DNA from: Apostichopus japonicus
Lineage: Eukaryota; Echinodermata; Holothuroidea; Aspidochirotida; Stichopodidae
Assembly (NCBI RefSeq): GCF_037975245.1
Contig: NC_092570.1
Location: forward strand, 18,923,418 to 18,987,417
DNA length: 64,000 nt
Direction: 5' to 3'
Part shown: one piece after another, positions 61,501-64,000 of the stretch
Position numbering within the stretch: the stretch's first letter is position 1
Layout: each line of letters begins with the position of its first letter
The notes under the pieces: generated by a model
Database searches by the model: none
What the model was told of the DNA's origin: nothing
What the model saw: only the letters and a program-made list of their open reading frames with translations
Program-made: the position numbers and the translations under genes

Positions 61501-64000
61501 CATACACGTACGGACTGCAGAGTATAATACATGAACAGCTATAACATTATTACTAACTTCTCTTCTAATCTGATAGAAATCATCTTGTCTGAATTCCTTA
61601 GAGGACCTTGTTTTCACTTGGTTAACCATCTTGATTAATGTCAGCTGTTCCATGAATAAATTTCGTAATCCATACTCGTATTATATATGCATGATACAGG
61701 GCATCATAACTTCTTTCTAATAATTCTTCTTTTTTTTTTACAAAATCTGACAGGGTGGAGTATTTTGTGTGTTATTTTGCCTTTCAATGGCCTAGAGCAC
61801 TGCACAGACAAACTTTGAGAATGTCAGATTTCACACAAGATGGATTCCTGATAGGAAACATCATTAATGTAAGTGTACAGTTTCACCATTGAAGCAGTGT
61901 TATTGGCTGGGTTGTTCATAAGAAGCTCATTACAAGTATCAATTTTCTTGATTCAGTTCCTTTTGGTGACAAGGTATTTAACTCTCTTCCTTATTTTTCA
62001 GCAGCTAGCATTCTAGCTTTGTCAAAAAGGTCTTGCCAAATTACACCAATCCTGAAACAACTGCATTGGCTTCCTGTTACTTACAGAATTGTCTTCAAGC
62101 TAATTGCTGATTGACTACAAGCCTTTTCACAGTGTGGTGCCTTTATATACATCTATCAGCTTCAAGATTATATTCCACCTCGTAACTTACGTTCAAATCA
62201 TAAGTTTCTTCTCATGGAATCTAAATCCACCCTTCTCGAGGGGGGGGGGGGGGAGAGAGAGAACAGAAGGGGGTATAGAATAGCTTGTTTTCAAGCTGAT
62301 TGCTGATTGACTACAAGTCTTTTCACAGTGTGGTGCTTTTTATATACATCTATAAGCTTCAAGAATATATTCCAACTTGTAATCTTCATTCAAATGGTAA
62401 GTTTCTTCTCAGGGAATCTAAATCCAACCATCTTGGGGGGGGGGGGGGAGAGAAGTTCTTCAGTTGCTGCACTGAGATTGTGGTATATGTAACCACTTGA
62501 AATCAAGATGGCTAAGAGTGTCTCCTCCATTAAAAAGCAGCTTAAAACTCAGGTTATGAGACAAGCTCTCACAGATACTTTACGGGAATTTTGTGGGAGT
62601 TCATTGGTTTTCGCACCTTGAGCAACCCTTTCCTAGATGGATACCTGGGCATTGTAAATCTTTGTTAGTGTTATCATTATTATTTTTGAATGTCTGGTAG
62701 AATTTACAGTAAGTTCCAGTCTGATATGTACAGTATTCCATTTGGCTAAAAGTCCATATTCACCATTTCAAACTTTGAAACTCCAAAACATGTTCCGTTG
62801 GGTATCTATGAAGGACGATACTGACCTGCAAGTGGGTCGATGGGGGCGCTGTGCGGAAAGGTTACCAATTTCGGTACAGTAGGTTGCGGTACACCGAAAT
62901 GAACATGTTGTTTGGAGACAGGTAAGTGAGGAATGAAGTAAATTATACAAGATCCACGGTGCCATGAAAAGTCTACCATAACAAAAGTCTGAAGATATTA
63001 GCTCCAAAATACTGACTGAACCTTCGACAAAAGTTTGAGTGTTCTCAGAATGAGATCAACCGAAGTAGCAGTCCTTTGCAACAGTCCTTGCATTATCATT
63101 TAACCTGTCACACACATGCATGCTATAGTGTATCTAATGCATCTTCTTGCAGACATTCTGCAATTTTATGTTTAGCATATATAGCCCACAATGCCACATG
63201 GGACCATGGATCTAAAATGTGGCTTCCTTTACATAACCCCTTAAAACTTGAACTTACCTGCGCTGGGGGATTCTCTAATGGGTTTTGGGATACATTCAGC
63301 TCCTCTAATGTCTCTATCCTTCTGTAAGACGGCGGTAAAATTGTGATCTTGTTACAGGATAAATCTAATTTGACAAGGTTTAAATTGGAAATTTCTGCAT
63401 GAAGAGAGAGAGAGAGAAAGAAATGGAATGAGCAATAAAAAGACTGAAAGAATCTACTTTATAACTTGAGGTAAAACATAATATATACATCAGAGATCAG
63501 CTACAAGTACACCACAAAGAACAATATCCTATTTTAGTCTGTTTCCATGGTAATGAATAACATGAAAAGCAACTGATCAGGACGGCACACAATGCTTTCA
63601 ATCGCATAAGAAATTACTTAACATGAAACAACAACTTCTTTGATCATCTTTTTCTAGCGTACATTGTATCAATGCTATCAAAGCCATTCAGTGCTGCTGT
63701 GTAAATGTTCACACAAAAATCAGCTTTCAGAAAACATCACACAGTGTCACAAAGTAGCTTAAAGTGTTCTAAAATATCAAAACATAGACTTCATAGAATT
63801 CATTTCAGAAAAAAACTAAGGTTAAAGCCACCATCCACCCACTGTGTGGTTGAAAGGGACCTGTTTTAAATCCAAAGTCACCACTTTGAAAGTCGTGGAC
63901 AGTTGGGCAGCATCTTTACACGCTCACGACCACAAACTCATCAGAAATTTTGGCAGTTTTTATTTAGGACAGATAGTAATATAGGTTCCCTATTACCTTC
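19466..64000 (-). CDS. LRCH: LRCH-family protein (LRR + calponin homology), 3' part of gene
   Basis: Fifteen minus-strand exons join in one frame: 63395-63258, 56704-56571 (3' end tentative), 53975-53913, 50779-50636, 47430-47319, 46487-46212, 42128-41572, 40813-40751, 36999-36919, 29897-29723, 27867-27660, 26199-26084, 20759-20625, 20264-20187, 19585-19466 (TAG). The sum is 2400 nt, 799 visible residues; upstream LRR exons lie past the right edge. Visible order: a last LRR (LVKLDLSCNKI, NPLENPPAQ), the family motif RGKIHIFKFL, the DSGY...GDKRWSSSE motif, a long Ser/Pro-rich linker with two basic helical stretches, FGSIKPRS, a FTVKREMRQL helix, then one CH domain (about 686-795) with GVVLCHLINIVRP and AKCRRNVDNF. 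LRCH proteins are cortical scaffolds: vertebrate LRCH1 binds DOCK8, LRCH3 acts with DOCK7 and septins, and fly LRCH acts at the actin cortex. The C-terminus lacks the membrane segment of some LRCH1 isoforms. The specific paralogue cannot be assigned. Confidence 0.9.
19720..19860. repeat. C/T-rich low-complexity tract beside the LRCH last exon
   Basis: Runs of CCCTCC and CCTCCC (G/A-rich on the minus strand) lie 135-275 bp upstream of the last exon's acceptor. Simple sequence; a possible G-quadruplex former in the transcript. Confidence 0.5.
20187..20264 (-). CDS. LRCH: LRCH exon, middle of CH domain
   Basis: Acceptor TTTTGTTTCAG, donor CCTAAG/GTGAGG, 26 codons. Encodes NKLTAAKCRRNVDNFVKSCQ and MAGVPK, corresponding to the AKCRRNVENFLEACRKLGVP of vertebrate LRCH. 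Confidence 0.92.
20625..20759 (-). CDS. LRCH: LRCH exon, first part of CH domain
   Basis: Acceptor CCTTTTCGTAG, donor GGATCT/GTGAGT, phase 0 both sides. Encodes HIETKLKMKLSEDIPGELMN and GVVLCHLINIVRP, the diagnostic CH-domain core of LRCH proteins. Confidence 0.92.
20760..26083 (-). other. LRCH: LRCH intron before the CH domain
   Basis: Contains the candidate 72-nt exon at 24757-24828, a C/T-rich tract at 22540-22640 and C or G runs at 24403 and 24511. A patch at 22980-23470 is more complex and GC-richer than its surroundings but has no supported exon; an internal promoter there is only a possibility. Confidence 0.5.
24757..24828 (-). CDS. LRCH: Candidate LRCH cassette exon, 72 nt
   Basis: Acceptor TTACACCTCAG, donor AAGAAG/GTAAAA, phase 0 both sides, 24 codons with no stop. 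Begins SQQSNILSNVVSSEDVKSVQ and ends QMKK. Its neighbours already join as QLKK-HIETKL in line with the family, so it would be an alternative insert, not a constitutive exon. Both ends resemble real sites, but no homologue is recognised. Confidence 0.4.
26084..26199 (-). CDS. LRCH: LRCH exon, helix preceding the CH domain
   Basis: Acceptor CATTTTGATAG, donor AAAAAG/GTGAGA. Encodes NFTVKREMRQLKEEMDRIDQ and LKK, matching the FTIRRKMEQMREE...EQLR helix immediately before the CH domain in LRCH1. Phase 1 in, 0 out. Confidence 0.88.
27352..27451. repeat. Perfect two-copy tandem duplication, 50 bp
   Basis: The 50 bases at 27352-27401 are repeated without change at 27402-27451 (unit begins TTTTGTTTCTTTTTTAACAA). 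Identity implies a recent event or an assembly artefact. In the LRCH intron between the exons at 26084 and 27660. Confidence 0.95.
27660..27867 (-). CDS. LRCH: LRCH exon with Ser-rich tract and FGSIKPRS motif
   Basis: Acceptor CTTGTCTTACAG, donor AGATCTG/GTGAGC. Encodes a Ser-rich segment (SSTASSASSNPSSSR), NPPPPSQTYADSAFGSIKPR and S. FGSIKPRS corresponds to the FGLKPRS motif of vertebrate LRCH. Phase 0 in, 1 out. Confidence 0.88.
28350..28617. repeat. Two-copy tandem repeat, period ~134 bp
   Basis: AAACAGGTTTGTTTACCC, CCTCCAGTATCTAAA and TTCATTCCTCCAAACATTCC occur in both 28350-28483 and 28484-28617. Copies are diverged and differ by small indels. Confidence 0.85.
28665..29742 (-). repeat. 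~60-bp minisatellite containing LRCH exon end and splice donor
   Basis: About 17-19 cores of GGTACATTCTTGTTGCTAAG (plus strand), mostly in units near 60 bp, some truncated. On the gene strand each full unit carries GTTATAAATTATGTAAAG/GTACAAAC: the last six codons (VINYVK) and 5' splice site of LRCH exon 29723-29897. The exon end is itself the terminal unit. At least ten copies keep the exon end and GTAC exactly or nearly so. Confidence 0.92.
29723..29897 (-). CDS. LRCH: LRCH exon with charged helix; donor shared with minisatellite
   Basis: Acceptor TGTTTCTCCAG, donor GTAAAG/GTACAA. Ends QLARRKKEEEKQKVKQQQKD then AVINYVK, matching the LRCH segment that ends EAVLDFVK. The last six codons and the donor are the first unit of the ~60-bp tandem array that fills the start of the following intron. 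Reading through the donor meets an in-frame TAA after four codons. Phase 2 in, 0 out. Confidence 0.85.
31170..31226 (+). repeat. G/A-rich tract with G-quadruplex potential
   Basis: GGAGGGGGGAGGGAAGGGGG is followed by AGGGAGGGAGGAGG: more than four closely spaced runs of three or more G on the plus strand, which is the template strand of LRCH. Confidence 0.6.
32996..33277. mobile_element. Foldback / MITE-like element, 282 bp
   Basis: The left arm begins CATTATGAGTTCAACC and continues TTAGCCCTCGCTTGG...ATACCCGG...GGGTATCACATGATCT...AAAGCTGTCTTCCT. The right arm carries the reverse complement in mirror order and ends GAACTCGTAATG. Arms are about 110 bp with small mismatches around a ~50-bp centre. 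No ORF. Long inverted arms without coding capacity fit a non-autonomous DNA transposon. No clear target-site duplication seen. Confidence 0.8.
35575..35690. repeat. Degenerate ~18-bp tandem repeat
   Basis: About six units around CTTAATCCCAAAGGGAAAG, with GAATTCC and AGCTTAATTCC variants, in the LRCH intron. Confidence 0.65.
36919..36999 (-). CDS. LRCH: LRCH linker exon, 81 nt
   Basis: Acceptor TTATCTGTTTCAG, donor CTAAC/GTGAGG, phase 2 both sides. Encodes GKKVVRRGTVGVTPTDSTNK, a basic stretch. Symmetric, so a potential cassette. Confidence 0.72.
37000..40750 (-). other. LRCH: LRCH intron, ~3.7 kb
   Basis: AT-rich with T/G low-complexity sequence (TTTTG repeats near 37938-37970). The 120-codon plus-strand ORF at 37380 is T-rich and hydrophobic by composition. 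Nothing recognisable. Confidence 0.45.
40751..40813 (-). CDS. LRCH: LRCH linker exon, 63 nt, Ser/Thr-rich
   Basis: Acceptor CTTTGTGTCAG, donor ATCCAA/GTGAGT. In the phase set by its neighbours it encodes RTASTPSVSSDQTAKGNTTS. Another frame (ENGFYTFSFI...) is also open but does not match the phases. Symmetric and skippable. Confidence 0.7.
40949..40974. repeat. (CT)13 microsatellite
   Basis: Uninterrupted CT dinucleotides about 135 bp upstream, in gene orientation, of the acceptor of the LRCH exon 40751-40813. Confidence 0.95.
41572..42128 (-). CDS. LRCH: LRCH linker exon, 557 nt, largest exon
   Basis: Acceptor GACCCATACAG, donor GCTCAGAG/GTACGT. Starts with a charged helix (EDQKRRAREERLRKEMEEAK), then three tandem SPxRG[ED] units from a 21-nt DNA repeat (41962-42030), then an Asn/Pro/Thr-rich low-complexity region (NGPVTTPNGSIPNGPTSVST) and a basic end (SERRRTDSSRTAV). 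Probably disordered. Phase 0 in, 2 out. Confidence 0.85.
42129..46211 (-). other. LRCH: LRCH intron, ~4.1 kb
   Basis: No exon or element recognised. C run near 42350 and G run near 45940. ORFs present are short, without splice support. Confidence 0.45.
46212..46487 (-). CDS. LRCH: LRCH linker exon, 276 nt, Pro/Thr-rich
   Basis: Acceptor CGATCTAG, donor ACAAAG/GTGAAC, 92 codons, phase 0 both sides. A Gln/Glu/Arg-rich helix (EEARQLAERASQQKEHRQQR) is followed by a Pro/Thr-rich segment (PTVTPRPTPITTPTSDVDPF). It is markedly GC- and CpG-rich against its introns. The opposite-strand ORFs here are shadows. Confidence 0.8.
47319..47430 (-). CDS. LRCH: LRCH exon with DSGY...GDKRWSSSE motif
   Basis: Acceptor TTTCTGCTCCTCCAG, donor TCAGAG/GTATGA. 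Encodes MADELAYVHDRMGEL and GADSGYIEGDKRWSSSE, which matches the DSG...GDKRWS motif found after the LRRs in vertebrate LRCH proteins. Phase 2 in, 0 out. Confidence 0.85.
50636..50779 (-). CDS. LRCH: LRCH linker exon, 144 nt, Pro/Ser-rich
   Basis: Acceptor TCTACTTCAAG, donor GCTAG/GTATCA. Encodes PNWLFIKPPSEGPPSLTVKS, later LFYPPGSPPEKGSIA. Phase 2 in and out, so also a possible cassette. An alternative frame is open here too, but only this one is phase-consistent. Confidence 0.65.
   Translation of the reverse strand, partial: TKLALHQAALGGSSITHSEISYFPRNYFRTEQSVLPSWVSSREGFYR
51189..51500 (+). repeat. Dispersed-repeat-like segment with AAAGTGCCTTGCCCAAGGAC core
   Basis: A GC-richer block in the LRCH intron between exons 50636 and 53913. 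It contains GAGGCAGTGGAGCAAAGTGC, CCTTGCCCAAGGACACAACG and CCGCTTGACCACTCTTCTTG, words I associate with widely dispersed non-coding repeats in invertebrate and fish genomes. Boundaries are approximate. The long plus-strand ORF over it (51189-51539) is a by-product. Confidence 0.45.
53913..53975 (-). CDS. LRCH: LRCH linker exon, 63 nt
   Basis: Acceptor AAATATTCAG, donor GACAA/GTAAGT, phase 2 both sides. Encodes PEVVTKEEHVSVQTETEVED, an acidic stretch. Symmetric length means it can be skipped without a frame change. No family homologue recognised; support is splice sites and phase. Confidence 0.65.
55250..55400 (-). mobile_element. tRNA-derived SINE-like fragment
   Basis: Read on the minus strand: TGGCGTGGTAATAGTTTCAA (A-box-like), GCGGGAGGTCATGGTTTGAT then CCCCGGCC (degenerate B box, GGTTTGATCCC), followed by a non-tRNA body (ACTCCAGGGTTTTCCC) and an A-rich end near 55250. 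The order of tRNA-like head, unrelated body and A-rich tail is that of a SINE. Not a functional tRNA: no acceptor stem or anticodon arm can be folded with confidence. Confidence 0.5.
56571..56704 (-). CDS. LRCH: LRCH exon with RGKIHIFKFL motif
   Basis: Acceptor CTTTCTAG. Encodes LCIRGKIHIFKFLSKKAM, matching the family IC-x-KGKVHIFKYL sequence that follows the LRRs, then QRRPPFNHQ (compare DRRPLGF in vertebrate LRCH). The 5' splice site is uncertain: CAACG/GTTGGT (used here) gives the phase 2 needed by the next exon, but the frame stays open to 56429 and weaker phase-2 GT sites exist farther on. Confidence 0.7.
58531..58560 (+). repeat. (GTGGG)n pentamer repeat, G-quadruplex-prone
   Basis: Five consecutive GGGGT units. 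On the plus strand this gives at least five runs of four G spaced by single T, a strong quadruplex pattern. Confidence 0.85.
60440..60800. other. Unexplained GC-richer island, possible transposon relic
   Basis: Composition changes sharply against the AT-rich intron. On the minus strand one frame reads MVRPPPLQNVQDVFIHKEIK before a stop. On the plus strand, GLFDTYRAARGNTLEELLIA is followed after a stop by further protein-like sequence. Neither has splice sites placing it in LRCH, and I do not recognise a family. A decayed mobile-element gene is the likeliest reading. Confidence 0.3.
62001..62690 (+). mobile_element. 3' end of a CR1/L2-like non-LTR retrotransposon (LINE), decayed
   Basis: The plus-strand frame from 62001 reads ILALSKRSCQITPILKQLHW then LPVTYRIVFKLIAD and a stop at 62112. 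LHWLPVxxRIxFK is the hallmark after the reverse transcriptase domain of many jockey/CR1/L2-type LINEs. Downstream fragments IPPRNLRSNHKFLL, SSVAALRLWYM and SVSSIKKQLKTQV match, in order, the usual P-x-RxLRSSxxxLL, FSVAAPRLWN and SFKKxLKT ends. The tail GGGCATTGTAAATC...TTATCATTATTATT resembles a LINE 3' terminus. Stops, frameshifts and an internal duplication make it a relic. Confidence 0.75.
62085..62450. repeat. Direct repeat within the LINE relic, ~197-bp spacing, with G runs
   Basis: CAAGCTAATTGCTGATTGAC near 62096 recurs as CAAGCTGATTGCTGATTGAC near 62292. Both copies run through CTTTTCACAGTGTGGTGC and TTTCTTCTCA to end in 11-13 G. Only after the second copy does the LINE frame resume. 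Confidence 0.8.
63258..63395 (-). CDS. LRCH: LRCH exon with last leucine-rich repeats
   Basis: Acceptor CTTCATGCA/G, donor GCGCAG/GTAAGT, 46 codons, phase 0. Encodes NLVKLDLSCNKITILP and LEELNVSQNPLENPPAQ, two LxxLxLxxN-type repeats ending in the PPAQ that closes the LRR array in LRCH proteins. At the extreme right edge, GAAG/GTAATAG (donor at 63996/63997) may mark the end of the preceding exon. Confidence 0.88.

Larger units (their letters stand above)
56705..63257 (-). other. LRCH: LRCH intron, ~6.5 kb
   Basis: Contains the LINE relic at 62001-62690 (opposite orientation), a GGGGT repeat at 58531-58560, an unexplained GC-richer island at 60440-60800, and a segment open on both strands at 62825-62925. 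No LRCH exon is needed here, because the flanking exons join in phase and match the family contiguously. Confidence 0.5.

Overview
This window is animal nuclear DNA. It is AT-rich, with long introns and GT-AG splice sites, and its two genes can be assembled phase-consistently from many small exons. It also carries minisatellites, long poly-C and poly-G runs and decayed transposable elements. The gene families point to an invertebrate, perhaps a marine deuterostome such as an echinoderm. That placement is inferred from overall character and is weak.

Layout: (1) 1-956 is the upstream flank and probable 5' UTR of gene 1. (2) 957-10180, plus strand, is a 12-exon gene coding for about 813 residues. 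It has an acidic middle and a C-terminal FAM194-type domain, so it is an ERICH6/ERICH6B (FAM194) relative. (3) 10181-19465 lies between two converging 3' ends. It holds diverged tandem duplications, a 28-bp minisatellite and at least one repeat-like segment, and no gene that I can support. (4) 19466 to the right edge, minus strand, is a long gene of the LRCH family (leucine-rich repeats plus calponin homology domain). Fifteen coding exons join in one frame from an LRR exon at 63258-63395 to a TAG stop at 19466. The start of the gene lies beyond position 64000. Its introns hold a foldback element, a CR1/L2-like LINE relic, a tRNA-derived SINE-like piece and several tandem repeats.

The two genes are convergent neighbours. 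Nothing in the sequence ties them functionally. LRCH proteins are cortical scaffolds in the actin/septin/DOCK field; the role of ERICH6 is not known.

I found no new multi-gene system. The most unusual structure is a ~1.1-kb minisatellite at 28665-29742. It abuts LRCH exon 29723-29897, and its repeat unit contains the last six codons and the 5' splice site of that exon, so a dozen or so near-copies of a functional splice donor lie in tandem just downstream of the real one. Second is a 72-nt in-frame candidate cassette exon (24757-24828) that would insert 24 residues at the entrance of the CH domain.
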